The notes: generated by a model from the sequence alone, not told the origin. A DNA stretch of 64,000 bases from GCA-2705995 sp965661625 (GCA_965661625.1 CBFIEM010000010.1:62001-126000), one strand, 5' to 3'. Positions 9,006-18,546 are shown, counted from the stretch's first letter. Translations and numbers: made by a program.

Positions 9006-10268
9006 ATGGAAAACAAAGAACAATTTGGCAAGGCAGTTTACGATCTCTTGATTGATTTAGGAATTTCAGACTTATATGTGGAGCATGCGCAACTTGGAAT
9101 ACTGGTGGTTACACTTGCCCTTATTGGGGGGATTGCCGACAGCCTTTCACGCAGAATGCTTCTTGCATTGGTAAATAGGTTTGCGGAAAAAAGTAAAACG
9201 GATATAGATGATGTTCTTGTTGAGCATCATGTGTTTCGAAAGATTGCCCACCTCGTACCCGCTTTTATTGTAGCATTCGCACTTCCATATATCTTTCATC
9301 CTTATCCTTTTTGGGAGGGTATTCTGCTAGAAGCTGTTGATGTTTACATCATCGTAAACATCATTCTAGCTGTTCAGGCAATCTTAAAATCCGGAAATAT
9401 ACTCCTTAGGAAAACTGAGTTTTTCAATGATAAACCGGTAGAAAGCTATACGCAATTACTGAACATATTCAATTATGTCTTTGGTGGACTCTTTATTTTC
9501 AGTGAGCTTACAGGAAATAGCATCATCACCTTCTTAACCGCAATTGGTGCGGCATCTGCAGTTCTAATCTTAACTTTTAAGGATACGATATTAGGTTTTG
9601 TAGCTAGCATCCAATTATCTGCGAACGATATGGTAAAGGTTGGCGACTGGATTAGTTTCGAACAATACGGAGCAGATGGAGATGTTCTTGAAATCAACCT
9701 TACAACGGTTAAAGTTAAAAATTGGGATAACACTGTCACTACTATTCCCACCTATTCATTTATTTCTGACGCATTCAAAAACTGGAGGCACATGCAAGAG
9801 TCGGGCGGAAGAAGAATCAAACGCTCAATTCACATCAAGCTCTCTAGCATTCGATTTGTTCAGGATAGCGAATTGGATAAGTACCGCAATATCCAATTGA
9901 TTCAAACATATGTTGATAATAGAAAATCAACTATTGATTCTTGGAATGAGCAAAATCAAATCGACAAATCAAATTTGCTGAATGGTCGGAATATGACAAA
10001 TCTTGGATTATTTAGAAAGTTTGTTCATGAATACTTAGAACAACACCCAGCTGTTAACCGTGATTTAACTTACATGGTAAGGCAACTACAACCTGATGAA
10101 TTTGGTATTCCCCTCGAGGTTTATTGCTTTTGCAAGGACAAGCAATGGGAGAATTATGAATACATTCAGGGGGATATGCTCGACTACCTGCTTTCATCAG
10201 TTCCATACTTTGACTTGGAAGTACATGAGCGCCCAAGTTCCAAGGACATTCAGAGTATTTCAAGCTAA
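9006..10268 (+). CDS. MscS-family mechanosensitive channel, YbdG type
   Basis: Inner membrane channel that opens under membrane tension. The 420-residue protein has about five N-terminal membrane segments (within residues 25-190) and the conserved MscS beta domain. The segment from MVKVGDWISFEQYGADGDV through TTIPTYSFISDAFKNWR and GGRRIKRSI closely follows E. coli YbdG (MscM), and overall length is the same as YbdG. Start chosen at the ATG after the promoter element. It is divergent from the VWA gene and seems to be a single-gene unit. Confidence 0.9.
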   Translation: MENKEQFGKAVYDLLIDLGISDLYVEHAQLGILVVTLALIGGIADSLSRRMLLALVNRFAEKSKTDIDDVLVEHHVFRKIAHLVPAFIVAFALPYIFHPYPFWEGILLEAVDVYIIVNIILAVQAILKSGNILLRKTEFFNDKPVESYTQLLNIFNYVFGGLFIFSELTGNSIITFLTAIGAASAVLILTFKDTILGFVASIQLSANDMVKVGDWISFEQYGADGDVLEINLTTVKVKNWDNTVTTIPTYSFISDAFKNWRHMQESGGRRIKRSIHIKLSSIRFVQDSELDKYRNIQLIQTYVDNRKSTIDSWNEQNQIDKSNLLNGRNMTNLGLFRKFVHEYLEQHPAVNRDLTYMVRQLQPDEFGIPLEVYCFCKDKQWENYEYIQGDMLDYLLSSVPYFDLEVHERPSSKDIQSISS

Positions 10269-10286
10269 CTCAGGTCGTGGTCGCGA

Positions 10287-11015
10287 CTAAAACCGAAAGT
10301 TAACCCCAATTGAATAATTTAGGATATCAGTTCTGGACTCCTTTACCTGATATTCAGGATCTCCGTTGCTATCAAATTCTATGGATTTAGGGTCTAAATA
10401 CTTTGCTGAGGTGCCATAAAGGTTTTCTACCCTAAAATGCAATTGAATTCCGGTTGTTAATTTAACTAACGCACCTCCAGCATAACCATAGCTCCATGAA
10501 AAGCTAGTTTCTGTATCTGATTCTTTCTCAGGTTGAGGTCCACCGCTAAGGTCATCAACCTGAATGGAAGTTCTAACACTCGTAAACCTAAATCCAGCTA
10601 ACCCTTCCAAGTAGATATTGAATAAATCCGTTACATCTCGCAATGGATTCAACCTGGCCTTCAAATGAAGCGGAATCATTGACCCCTGCACAGTCGACTC
10701 TACTTCATACCTACCGTAAACAGGGTCTCGATAAAATTCAGTTTGCCTGTCTCCACCTGTCCAGTAATAATCAAACTGACCTCCTAGTGCCAATGGAGAA
10801 TGATCAAACACAGGAACAACGAACCCACCCCCAATGCCGAAAAATGCGGCCTGTTCACTCACTGCGGCGAATTCATTTTGAGGAAAAGCAAGATGCATCC
10901 CTAGGTGGAGACTTCCCGATGAACTCGAACTGGGGAGCACCCGTGTTGAGGGTTCATCTTGTGCAAATCCAAAAACATGTGAAAGGAGTAACGATACGCA
11001 TAACAAATTTCTCAT
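10287..11015 (-). CDS. Secreted protein, probable outer-membrane beta-barrel
   Basis: Function unknown. A signal peptide is clear (MRNLLCVSLLLSHVFGFAQ, cleavage near AQ-DE). The mature part of about 225 residues alternates hydrophobic and polar residues, is rich in Tyr, Gly and aromatic girdle positions (for example GQFDYYWTGG, YLEGLAGFRFTS) and ends in FRF, the terminal aromatic typical of BAM substrates. It lies 31 bases behind the aminotransferase gene and may share its transcript. The reading frame could extend to a TTG at 11042, but the ATG at 11015 gives the clean signal peptide. Confidence 0.65.
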   Translation of the reverse strand: MRNLLCVSLLLSHVFGFAQDEPSTRVLPSSSSSGSLHLGMHLAFPQNEFAAVSEQAAFFGIGGGFVVPVFDHSPLALGGQFDYYWTGGDRQTEFYRDPVYGRYEVESTVQGSMIPLHLKARLNPLRDVTDLFNIYLEGLAGFRFTSVRTSIQVDDLSGGPQPEKESDTETSFSWSYGYAGGALVKLTTGIQLHFRVENLYGTSAKYLDPKSIEFDSNGDPEYQVKESRTDILNYSIGVNFRF

Positions 11016-11045
11016 CCCAATAATTTTTTCCAAGTTAAGCAATTG

Positions 11046-12218
11046 CTATGCCAGTCCATCCCTTATAATTTTACTTACCTGACTCACTTCTTCAGGCGTA
11101 TTAAAATAATGTGGCGAAAAACGAAATGCTCGTCTTGTTTTTCTTCTTCTCATATCGAGTAAGGAGTTTTCTTTATTTGCAACTGAAAACCGTACACGCT
11201 CATGTAATAAGTTCCGTTTAACGCGCTCAAACGAATTGTCTGGTAGCTGAAAAGTGAAAATCCCTGCTTGCAACATCTGATCTGTCGGAAGCGGAGTACT
11301 GCCTTCCAGTTCATTTTTCAGCTGATGCATGAGCTCCTGAATTTTGGATTGAACATTCAACACTCCGATATCCATTAGGTAGTTCATACTTGCTGTAAGT
11401 CCTACCATACCCACTCTACTAAATTCAAAATATTCAAACCTACAAGCTCCAGACCGCAATTCATATGATTCTGTATCTGTCCAAGAAGCTCCCATTAAGT
11501 CAACAAAGAGCGGAGCGTATCCTTTTTCAAGGATTTTTTCTGAGACAACTAGAAAGCCCGTTCCTCTTGGCCCCCTTAAAAACTTTCTTCCTGTGGCTGT
11601 TAAAAAGTCACATTTTATGCGACCAACATCAACTGAGAGTTGGCCAACAGATTGACATGCATCAACCAAGTAAAGGGTGTCAAATTCCTCACACATTTCA
11701 CCAATCGATTCTACGGGTAGAATTCTTCCATTGCTGCTAGGTATATGTGTTACAGCAACTAGCTTAACACCTTGTTTAATCCTCTGGCGCACTTCATTCA
11801 ATCGAATACCTTCTGAGTTTTCAGGCATTTGCTCTATACAGATTCCAAAGCGCTCTTTAAGCCTCGTAAATGCCAGGTAATTACCAACATAGTCTTCTGA
11901 GGTTGTGTAAACAACATCTCCTTTTTGAAAATCAATAGAAGACAATGCTCTGAAATATCCATCTGAAGCACTATTTACAAAGGCTACCTGCTCTTTTCTG
12001 CAACCAACAAGTTTAGCAGCAGTTGCATAAAATGAGTTTAGTTGAGGGGCATGAGCTTCCATTGCAGCATATCCACCAAGCTTCTGTTCCTCAATACTGA
12101 ATGCATTCATTTTATCGTAAACAGACTGAGGAATTAAGGAAGATCCAGCACTATTAAAAAACAGCTGATCATCTAAAAATGGGGTGTCTCTTCTGATAAT
12201 ATGTTCATCGATTTTCAT
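11046..12218 (-). CDS. PLP-dependent class V aminotransferase-fold enzyme
   Basis: A 390-residue fold-type I PLP enzyme of the cysteine desulfurase/isopenicillin epimerase group. The PLP-binding aspartate lies in YLVDACQSVGQL (Asp186) and the Schiff-base lysine in TGRKFLRGPRGTGFL (Lys212). The RKFLRGPRGTG form is seen in EgtE-like and related lyases rather than in IscS or SufS, and there is no mobile-loop catalytic cysteine as in desulfurases. The substrate cannot be assigned: a C-S lyase or epimerase are options. Both flanking genes are unrelated in function, so context does not help. Confidence 0.75.
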   Translation of the reverse strand: MKIDEHIIRRDTPFLDDQLFFNSAGSSLIPQSVYDKMNAFSIEEQKLGGYAAMEAHAPQLNSFYATAAKLVGCRKEQVAFVNSASDGYFRALSSIDFQKGDVVYTTSEDYVGNYLAFTRLKERFGICIEQMPENSEGIRLNEVRQRIKQGVKLVAVTHIPSSNGRILPVESIGEMCEEFDTLYLVDACQSVGQLSVDVGRIKCDFLTATGRKFLRGPRGTGFLVVSEKILEKGYAPLFVDLMGASWTDTESYELRSGACRFEYFEFSRVGMVGLTASMNYLMDIGVLNVQSKIQELMHQLKNELEGSTPLPTDQMLQAGIFTFQLPDNSFERVKRNLLHERVRFSVANKENSLLDMRRRKTRRAFRFSPHYFNTPEEVSQVSKIIRDGLA

Positions 12219-12544
12219 ACTTCGATAATAGCATTATACATTGAATAGTACAATACAATAGGATGAACTTAATCAACCCGCAATACCACTTTCATTTACA
12301 CTTGAGCAATTGTCCAACAGTAAACTCCATATCAAAATCATCACCTTGACGGATTACTTGTTCATTGGGTCAAAGTATAATCTGCCCATCCATTTGTGGC
12401 ATTTCACTTTATTAGCAGCACATGAAAAGCAGGTCTATCTAAAAGCCTACTGCATTGCTGAAAGCGGACAGGTAGCAGCAAAAGTGGTATGATATAAAAA
12501 AAGCCCTTAATTGCATAAGGGCTTTAAAAATAAGTTGTTAAAGA
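12219..12544. other. Intergenic region with no convincing gene
   Basis: This 326-base gap separates two minus-strand genes. A 60-codon plus-strand frame (12310-12492) begins at a TTG, has no visible ribosome site and resembles nothing I recognise, so it is not called. The only clear element is the FKBP gene terminator at 12500-12527. Confidence 0.5.
12500..12527 (-). terminator. Terminator of the tandem FKBP genes
   Basis: On the minus strand AAAGCCCTTA-TGCAAT-TAAGGGCTTT is followed directly by TTTT, giving a ten-base stem with a T tract 17 bases after the stop codon at 12545. Confidence 0.8.
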
Positions 12545-13258
12545 CTAGTCTTTCTTGTTGATTTTCAAGAGCTCAACTTCAAAGATTAGTGTTGCATAGC
12601 CAGGTATTTGACCACCTGCACCGCGTTCACCATAACCAAGTTCGTAAGGGATATAAAGTTTATACTTAGAACCTTCTGTCATAAGTTGAAGTCCTTCTGT
12701 CCATCCGCGAATCACTTGATTCAATCCAAAAGTAGCTGGCTGTCCACGATCATACGAACTATCGAATGTAGTACCATCTGTTAGCGTTCCTTTGTAATGA
12801 ACAGTCACTTCATCATTTGCATCGGGGCGGTCTCCTGACCCTTCTTCAATCACTTCATACTGAAGTCCTGATTCGGTAACAGAAACACCATCTCTATTTT
12901 TATTTTCAGCCAAGAAGTCTACACCATCCTGCTTTGCTGCCTGTGATTCTTTGTCTTTCATTTTTTGAAAATATGCGTTAATACTTTGGTTCGCCTCATC
13001 AACTGAAATGTGTGTTGAATCACCGTTAAATACATGGGTAAATGCCTCAGCTATAAGCTCAGGATTAACTGTATCCATGCCTTGATTCTTAATGTTTGTA
13101 GCGATACTCAATCCCAAGCTATATGAAATTGAATCTACCTCGTTCGTAAGCGCCATTGTCTTTGTTTTCTCTGTTTCAGTATTCTTATTAAACATGCTGC
13201 AACTTGTTGCTAGTACTAAGCTGGAGCCTAAAATCAATGTTTTATATATCCCTCTCAT
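12545..13258 (-). CDS. FKBP-type peptidyl-prolyl isomerase lipoprotein (downstream copy)
   Basis: Periplasmic or outer-membrane proline isomerase that assists folding of exported proteins. A lipoprotein signal ends at LATSC (Cys20). The N-terminal part (EVDSISYSLGLSIATNIK onward) matches the helical dimerisation domain of Mip/FkpA proteins. The C-terminal FKBP domain has VTVHYKGTLTDGTTFDSSYDRGQPATF and YELGYGERGAGGQIPGYATLIFEVELL, with the active-site Tyr, Asp and the conserved VxHYxGxL pattern. Its ATG follows the stop codon of the upstream FKBP gene without any gap, so it is a tandem duplicate and co-transcribed. Confidence 0.93.
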   Translation of the reverse strand: MRGIYKTLILGSSLVLATSCSMFNKNTETEKTKTMALTNEVDSISYSLGLSIATNIKNQGMDTVNPELIAEAFTHVFNGDSTHISVDEANQSINAYFQKMKDKESQAAKQDGVDFLAENKNRDGVSVTESGLQYEVIEEGSGDRPDANDEVTVHYKGTLTDGTTFDSSYDRGQPATFGLNQVIRGWTEGLQLMTEGSKYKLYIPYELGYGERGAGGQIPGYATLIFEVELLKINKKD

Positions 13259-13963
13259 CTATTCTGCACTTTTAATATCCAAAAGTTCTACTTCAAAAAT
13301 TAAGGTTGAATAAGGCTTAATCGGACCACCCATTTCACGGTTTCCGTAGCCTAATTCTTGTGGAATTATAAACCTCCACTTCGAACCAACAGACATCATG
13401 GTTATTCCTTCTTTCCATCCGGGAATAAGATTAGCCAATGGCATTTCCAATGGCTCGCCTCTGTCGTAAGAACTGTCGAACACTGTGCTATCTACTAACA
13501 TTCCTTTGTAATGCGCTACAATAACATCAGATACGAGTGGTTTAGGGCCTTCTGCAGGCTCAAGAATTTCATACTGAAGCCCGCTAGGTAAAACAGTAAC
13601 ACCTTCACGTGTTGAATTCTGTTCTAAGAAAGCTTCATTTTCTTGGATATACGCTTCATACTTTTTTTCCGCTTGTGCTTGACGTCGAACATCAGCATAA
13701 CTCTGAAGGACTTGGTTAGCCTCTTCTACAGTCATTAAGCCAGCAGAGTCTCCTTGTTGAGCTGAATTCATGGCAGCAGCCATAGCTTCCGTATTAATGT
13801 CTTCGAAATTGCTTTGTTTCAAATTAGAAACCATATTAAGACCAAGTGCGTATGACACTGAATCTGCTTGTGTTTCTAGTTTACCTGAGAATCCAGCCTT
13901 TTCTGATGGCTGACAACTAGCTAATAATCCGATAGTAGCAACTGATAACAATAATTCTTTCAT
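13259..13963 (-). CDS. FKBP-type peptidyl-prolyl isomerase lipoprotein (upstream copy)
   Basis: Paralogue of the next gene with the same architecture: lipoprotein signal MKELLLSVATIGLLASC (Cys17), Mip/FkpA-type helical N-terminal domain starting at DSVSYALGLNMVSNLK, and a C-terminal FKBP domain (VIVAHYKGMLVDSTVFDSSYDRGEPLEM, ELGYGNREMGGPIKPYSTLIFEVELL). The two copies have clearly diverged outside the active-site core, so the duplication is not recent. Tandem FKBP lipoproteins of this type are common in Bacteroidota. Confidence 0.93.
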   Translation of the reverse strand: MKELLLSVATIGLLASCQPSEKAGFSGKLETQADSVSYALGLNMVSNLKQSNFEDINTEAMAAAMNSAQQGDSAGLMTVEEANQVLQSYADVRRQAQAEKKYEAYIQENEAFLEQNSTREGVTVLPSGLQYEILEPAEGPKPLVSDVIVAHYKGMLVDSTVFDSSYDRGEPLEMPLANLIPGWKEGITMMSVGSKWRFIIPQELGYGNREMGGPIKPYSTLIFEVELLDIKSAE

Positions 13964-14026
13964 ATGTTTTTCTTTTAGAGTCGCGAATGTACAAGAATTG
14001 CATGAAGGCAGCTAAAAAAGCAAGCA

Positions 14027-14755
14027 CTAACTCAGCCCGCGCTGCTTCTTTATTTGTTCATATGCTTCTTGAACTTTCTGAAATTTTTCTTTCGCTGCCT
14101 TTTTAACTTCTTCACCTAACTGTGCCACTTTATCTGGATGATACTTGACTGCCATTTTGCGATATGCCTTCTTGACTTCCGAATCTGTAGCGCTTGAATC
14201 TATTTCCAATATTTCATACGCTGTGGACACATTCTGTCTTTTAAACATGGCCGCAATGGAGTGAAAATCCTTCTGGGATAGTCCTAGATAATGGGATATT
14301 GTCGCTAATATCTTTTGCTCCGATTGATCCATTTCTCCATCTGAGGTTGCTATACCAAATAAGTAATGGACTAATTGTAAGCGCTGCGCGTGTGGCATAT
14401 TTGACCGAATTTGCAACCCAACTTGCCGAACGCTAATATCTTGTTTCAATATCTCGCGCAGTATTGGTAGCATATCTTTAGCGCGATCTGCTCCAAATTG
14501 ATTTTTTAAAAACTGCTTAACATAATCAAGTTCAGACTTCAGTACTTTGCCATCAGCATTCATAACTGCTGCTGATAAAATGAGCAAACTAACCTCAAAG
14601 TCTCCTAACTGTGCATTTGTGCCTTGATTAAAATGACCTTCTGGATTTCCTTTTTTATCAAATGCATACCCTAGAGCCAAGCCTAATATGGCTCCTATTG
14701 GGCCACCGAAAGCGAAACCTAAACCCGCACCTATTAACCTACCGTATCTACTCAT
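14027..14755 (-). CDS. TerB/DjlA-like co-chaperone with C-terminal J domain
   Basis: A 242-residue protein. It begins with a glycine-rich hydrophobic segment (GLGFAFGGPIGAILGLALGYAF) that probably inserts in the inner membrane, followed by a TerB-like helical domain (about 50-165, with LILSAAVMNADGKVLKSEL and TSDGEMDQSEQKIL acidic loops) and a J domain whose HPD motif is at 206-208. This is the layout of DjlA, which stimulates DnaK ATPase at the membrane. There is a 12-base gap to the TPM gene next to it, which belongs to the same strand. Confidence 0.88.
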   Translation of the reverse strand: MSRYGRLIGAGLGFAFGGPIGAILGLALGYAFDKKGNPEGHFNQGTNAQLGDFEVSLLILSAAVMNADGKVLKSELDYVKQFLKNQFGADRAKDMLPILREILKQDISVRQVGLQIRSNMPHAQRLQLVHYLFGIATSDGEMDQSEQKILATISHYLGLSQKDFHSIAAMFKRQNVSTAYEILEIDSSATDSEVKKAYRKMAVKYHPDKVAQLGEEVKKAAKEKFQKVQEAYEQIKKQRGLS

Positions 14756-14767
14756 AATTACTAACCA

Positions 14768-15553
14768 TTACCAACTACCTCCGGCACCGCCCCCTCCAAA
14801 ACTACCTCCACCAAAACCGCCAAAGCCGCCTCCGCCGAAGCCACCTCGACCCGAGCTAAAGTCATTATACCTTCCTCTATGCCTACCTGCACTATTCATC
14901 AGCAGCAAGGCCGTCCAAAAAGGAACATCATGACCAACACTATACGATTTAACGCGGCGATAATTCATAAAGACCACGAAGCCTATAAGGCCAATAAAAA
15001 ACACAATTCCCTGCACCGGAAAGGGTTTTTTAGAGCTTTTCTGATACGCATCTGTTGAAATTTCACCACTTGAAAGGGCTTTAATCAATTGAATGCCTTG
15101 GTATAGTCCTTCTTCGATTCGATTTGCTTTGAATGAAGGAATCATTTCCTGCTCTACAATTCGATTTGCAACTACATCTGGAATAACTCCTTCAAGACCC
15201 TTACCTGGAGCTATAAAAATGGATCCTCGCTGGCCCTTCTTCTTGGGAACATAAAGTATAACTACTCCATTATCCAACTCCGATTGACCTATACCCCATT
15301 CCTCACCAATTCTATTCGCCATCATGGCAGCATCCATTCCATTAAGTGACTCTATTGCTATCAACACGATTTGATTGGATGTAGAATCATTAAATGCGAC
15401 TAACTCCTGTTCCAAGCCAGTCACAAACTGCTTGTTTAATGAGTTCGTAAAGTCGTTAACCAAACGAGGAGGACTTGATGGTTCAGGCACCTGTGGAAAG
15501 GCATTTGTAATAACTAATACGAGTGCAATTAATGTAAACAAAGACCTCATCAT
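14768..15553 (-). CDS. TPM domain protein, YgcG type, with glycine-rich tail
   Basis: A 261-residue protein with a signal peptide (MMRSLFTLIALVLVITNAFPQ), an extracytoplasmic TPM domain (about 30-160; NSLNKQFVTGLEQELVAFND and GIGQSELDNGVVILYVP are typical), a membrane helix (about 177-195) and a low-complexity tail of FGGGGFGG type ending in GGSW. TPM domains are named for roles in photosystem II repair and are widespread in bacteria, where function is poorly known. It is the last gene of the lemA-TPM-TPM operon, with ATGA overlap to the gene before it. Confidence 0.88.
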   Translation of the reverse strand: MMRSLFTLIALVLVITNAFPQVPEPSSPPRLVNDFTNSLNKQFVTGLEQELVAFNDSTSNQIVLIAIESLNGMDAAMMANRIGEEWGIGQSELDNGVVILYVPKKKGQRGSIFIAPGKGLEGVIPDVVANRIVEQEMIPSFKANRIEEGLYQGIQLIKALSSGEISTDAYQKSSKKPFPVQGIVFFIGLIGFVVFMNYRRVKSYSVGHDVPFWTALLLMNSAGRHRGRYNDFSSGRGGFGGGGFGGFGGGSFGGGGAGGSW

Positions 15554-15996
15554 AACCCTTCCTTTCCAAATGAAATATCATCAGAAAGTTCATTCTGATC
15601 GTCGTCTTGATAAGGAAAGTGATTCTTTAACTGAAGTCCAGCCATATGAATTCCAGCTTCTAGCCCTTCTACCAATTGTCCTGCTTTAAACATACTCAGC
15701 ATGGTCTCTTTAATCTGATCCCAAAAATCATTTGGAACAACTTCATTGATCCCTGCATCTCCTAAGATTGCGAATTTGTGATCCTCCAATGAAATGTAAA
15801 AAAGAACGCCATTGCGCGCTTTTGTTTTATGCATAGCCAATTGCTCAAAAATGAATGCCGCTCTGTCCATAACGTCTTCTTTACAGCGGTTATCAACATG
15901 CAGACGTAACTCTCCTGAAGTATTCAACTCCGCCATTTGTATGGCTTGTTTAAGCCTACTAATGTCAGCTTTAGAAAATTGCTTAGCCGTTTCCAT
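15550..15996 (-). CDS. Cytoplasmic-type TPM domain protein
   Basis: A second, shorter TPM domain protein of 148 residues with no signal peptide. The core pattern is visible: SGELRLHVDNRC, HKTKARNGVLFYISLEDHKFAILGDAGI. Paired TPM proteins after lemA, one with glycine-rich tail and one without, form a conserved gene trio. Start set at the ATG that overlaps the lemA stop (TGATG) rather than the TTG one codon before. Confidence 0.88.
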   Translation of the reverse strand: METAKQFSKADISRLKQAIQMAELNTSGELRLHVDNRCKEDVMDRAAFIFEQLAMHKTKARNGVLFYISLEDHKFAILGDAGINEVVPNDFWDQIKETMLSMFKAGQLVEGLEAGIHMAGLQLKNHFPYQDDDQNELSDDISFGKEGL

Positions 15997-16574
15997 CAAA
16001 ATGCAACCTCCGGAGCTTTTGCAGATCCTGGCTCTGCTTCAAAATAGCCTTTCGCCTCAAAATCGAACATGCTCGCAGTCAGGTTAGAAGGGAACTTGCG
16101 CACTGTGCTATTGTATTGTTTAACCGACTCATTAAATTGATCACGTGCAAAATTGATGCGATTTTCAGTACCCTCGAGTTGAGCCTGAAGGTCCCTGAAA
16201 TTCGCATTAGCTTTCAATTCAGGGTAGCGCTCAACGCTTACTAAAAGTTTGCTTAACGCCGAGCTCAGTTGACCTTGTGCTTGCTGAAACTTTTGAATAG
16301 ATTGAGGGTTTAAATTGTCCACATCTACCTTCATTTGAGTTGCACTGGCCCGAGCTTCAATAACGGCTGTAAGTGTTTCTTTTTCGAAATCTGCTGCTCC
16401 TTTAACTGTGTTGACAAGATTTGGTATCAGGTCAGCTCTGCGTTGATACTGCGATTCAACATTTGCCCATTTTTCTTTGACTACCTCATCTTGCTCTACA
16501 AGTGAATTATAGCCACAAGATGAAAGGGAGACAAGACCAATAAGAACAGCAATAAATTTTATTTTCTTCATCAT
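15996..16574 (-). CDS. lemA: LemA family protein
   Basis: A 192-residue helical protein anchored at the membrane. The N-terminus MMKKIKFIAVLIGLVSLSSCGYN looks like a lipoprotein signal with Cys20. The LemA core is obvious: YNSLVEQDEVVKEKWANVESQYQRRADLIPNLVN, then FRDLQAQLEGTENRINFARDQFNESVKQYN. The biochemical role is not established. It heads the operon that continues into two TPM genes, and is separated from htpG by a hairpin. Confidence 0.93.
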   Translation of the reverse strand: MMKKIKFIAVLIGLVSLSSCGYNSLVEQDEVVKEKWANVESQYQRRADLIPNLVNTVKGAADFEKETLTAVIEARASATQMKVDVDNLNPQSIQKFQQAQGQLSSALSKLLVSVERYPELKANANFRDLQAQLEGTENRINFARDQFNESVKQYNSTVRKFPSNLTASMFDFEAKGYFEAEPGSAKAPEVAF

Positions 16575-16589
16575 ATTGTTTTGATTAAA

Positions 16590-16611
16590 GCACCGGAGAA
16601 GTCTCCGGTGC
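16590..16611 (-). terminator. Hairpin terminator of htpG
   Basis: Inverted repeat GCACCGGAGA-AG-TCTCCGGTGC, on the minus strand followed by TTTAATC, just after the htpG stop codon. The stem is strong; the T tract is short and interrupted. Confidence 0.6.
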
Positions 16612-16619
16612 CAACTTGT

Positions 16620-18512
16620 TTAGTCAATCAGTTCAACACTGCGCTGCACAAAAGCTGTAAGGTCCTTACCTTTAAGCATTCCTTGTGCAAGTTTTGCCAA
16701 GTCCGCTGCTTGTTTTGCTAAGCTCTTTTTGCGTGTCTCATCTGACTCAACTAATATTTTACTAATTAAGGGGTGATTACTATTAACTACCAATGTATAC
16801 ATATCTGGGAAGTTACCCATTCCCATCATTCCTCCACCAACTTCCTGCTGCTCTTTCATTCTGCGCATGAATTCAGGACGCGTAATCGTCATGGGGGCAT
16901 CTTTCTCTGTCATACTCTCAAACGACACTGTAAATTGTTCTGAACTCAATACCGATTCTACAATTGGTTTCAATTCCGTTTGCTGCTCTTCTGTAAGGTT
17001 TGATTCAGCAGATTCGTCAGTTGGAATTAATTTATCAATTGTATCTGCATCAACACGCACAAATTTCACTTTCTCCCACTTGGTCTCCAATCGCTGAATA
17101 ACGTGAGAAGTCAATGGTGTATCAAGAACCAGCACATCATAATCACGCTGCTTTGCTGCCTGAATAAAACCATCTTGTTCTTCTGGATCATTTGAATAAA
17201 GGAAAGTAATATTGTCGTCCTTATCCGTTTGATTAGCCTTGATTTTCTCTTTGTATTCCTCTCCTGTAAATGCTTCACCTTTCGTGTTCTTAAATAAGAA
17301 AGTACTTTCCATTTTGTCGGAGAATTTATCATCCGTCAGCATTCCATACTCAATGAAAACTTTGATATCATCCCACTTTGCCTCAAAATCTTTTCGGTCA
17401 TTCTTGAACATCCGTGACAACTTATCCGCAACTTTTTTGGTAATGTGGCTTGAGATCTTTTTAACATTACCATCGGCTTGCAGGTAGGAGCGAGATACAT
17501 TCAACGGAATGTCTGGAGAATCAATAACACCGTGAAGCAAGGTCAAGAATTCAGGAACAATATTCTCTACTGAATCGGTAATGAATACTTGATTCGAGTA
17601 CAATTGAATCTTGTTCTTTTGAATTTGAATGTTGTTTTTAAGTTTTGGGAAGTATAATATACCGGTTAACTTGAATGGGTAATCTACATTGAGGTGAATG
17701 TGGAATAACGGCTCCTCAAAAGTAGATGGGTATAACTCCCTGTAAAAAGAACTGTAGGCTTCGTCAGAAAGGTCCGCTGGGGCTTTTGTCCAGGCTGGCT
17801 CTGGGTTATTAATTACATCATCTACAGTGCGCTCAACTTGCTCAACATTGCCGTCTTTATCTTTTTTACCGTCAGGGTTATCTTCCTTAATGGTTTTAGT
17901 TCCGAATTTAATCGACACGGGCAAGAACTTGCAATATTTGTCTAAGATTTCGCGAACACGGTGTTCCTCCAAAAATTCATCTGAATCTTTATCAAGGTGT
18001 AAAATGATATCCGTTCCTCTCAAATCTCGTTCTGCTGGCTCGATGCTGTATTCGGGGTTTCCTTCACAAACCCATTGCACGGCATCAGAACCTGTATGTG
18101 ATTTAGTAATGACCTCAACCTTTTCAGACACCATGAAAGCCGAGTAGAAGCCTAATCCAAAGTGACCTATTATGCCGGCATCATCAGCTTGCCCTTCATA
18201 CTTCTTCAAGAACTCTTCAGCCCCTGAAAATGCCACTTGATTCAAATACTTCTCTACTTCTTCTTGAGACATTCCAACTCCGTTATCCGAAATTGTCAAT
18301 GTCCGCTTTGCTTTATCCACCTTAACTTCAACCTGAAGTTCTCCGAGGTCTCCATCAAATTCACCCATTTTAGCGAGTGTTTTTAGTTTGGTAGATGCAT
18401 CAACTGCATTCGACACCAACTCCCTTAGAAAAATCTCGTGATCAGAATAAAGGAACTTTTTGATAATTGGGAAAATATTATCCGCTTGTACGTCTATTTT
18501 TCCTGTAGCCAT
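16620..18512 (-). CDS. htpG: Chaperone HtpG (Hsp90)
   Basis: ATP-dependent molecular chaperone of the cytoplasm. The 630-residue length and three-domain structure match HtpG: N-terminal GHKL ATPase with FLRELVSNAVDA, SDNGVGMSQEEV and IGHFGLGFYSAFMV; a middle domain with YPFKLTGILYFPK and the catalytic-loop arginine region DIPLNVSRSYLQ; and a C-terminal dimerisation domain. As in other Bacteroidota, it lacks the eukaryotic charged linker and MEEVD tail. It is a single-gene unit with its own promoter and terminator. Confidence 0.97.
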   Translation of the reverse strand: MATGKIDVQADNIFPIIKKFLYSDHEIFLRELVSNAVDASTKLKTLAKMGEFDGDLGELQVEVKVDKAKRTLTISDNGVGMSQEEVEKYLNQVAFSGAEEFLKKYEGQADDAGIIGHFGLGFYSAFMVSEKVEVITKSHTGSDAVQWVCEGNPEYSIEPAERDLRGTDIILHLDKDSDEFLEEHRVREILDKYCKFLPVSIKFGTKTIKEDNPDGKKDKDGNVEQVERTVDDVINNPEPAWTKAPADLSDEAYSSFYRELYPSTFEEPLFHIHLNVDYPFKLTGILYFPKLKNNIQIQKNKIQLYSNQVFITDSVENIVPEFLTLLHGVIDSPDIPLNVSRSYLQADGNVKKISSHITKKVADKLSRMFKNDRKDFEAKWDDIKVFIEYGMLTDDKFSDKMESTFLFKNTKGEAFTGEEYKEKIKANQTDKDDNITFLYSNDPEEQDGFIQAAKQRDYDVLVLDTPLTSHVIQRLETKWEKVKFVRVDADTIDKLIPTDESAESNLTEEQQTELKPIVESVLSSEQFTVSFESMTEKDAPMTITRPEFMRRMKEQQEVGGGMMGMGNFPDMYTLVVNSNHPLISKILVESDETRKKSLAKQAADLAKLAQGMLKGKDLTAFVQRSVELID

Positions 18513-18546
18513 TTCGAATTGATTTTGATGTTTTCTCTTCGCAGGT

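Noticed and set aside
12310..12492. 60-codon plus-strand frame between the aminotransferase and FKBP genes
   Set aside because: TTG start, no ribosome site, no recognisable similarity, and it lies in a region flanked by minus-strand genes. It is more likely noise.
12545..13963. FKBP tandem as a recent duplication or assembly artefact
   Set aside because: The two copies differ widely outside the catalytic core, so the duplication is old.
14768..14880. GC-rich repetitive stretch that might be a DNA repeat
   Set aside because: It is explained by the FGGGG-type tail of the YgcG-like protein.
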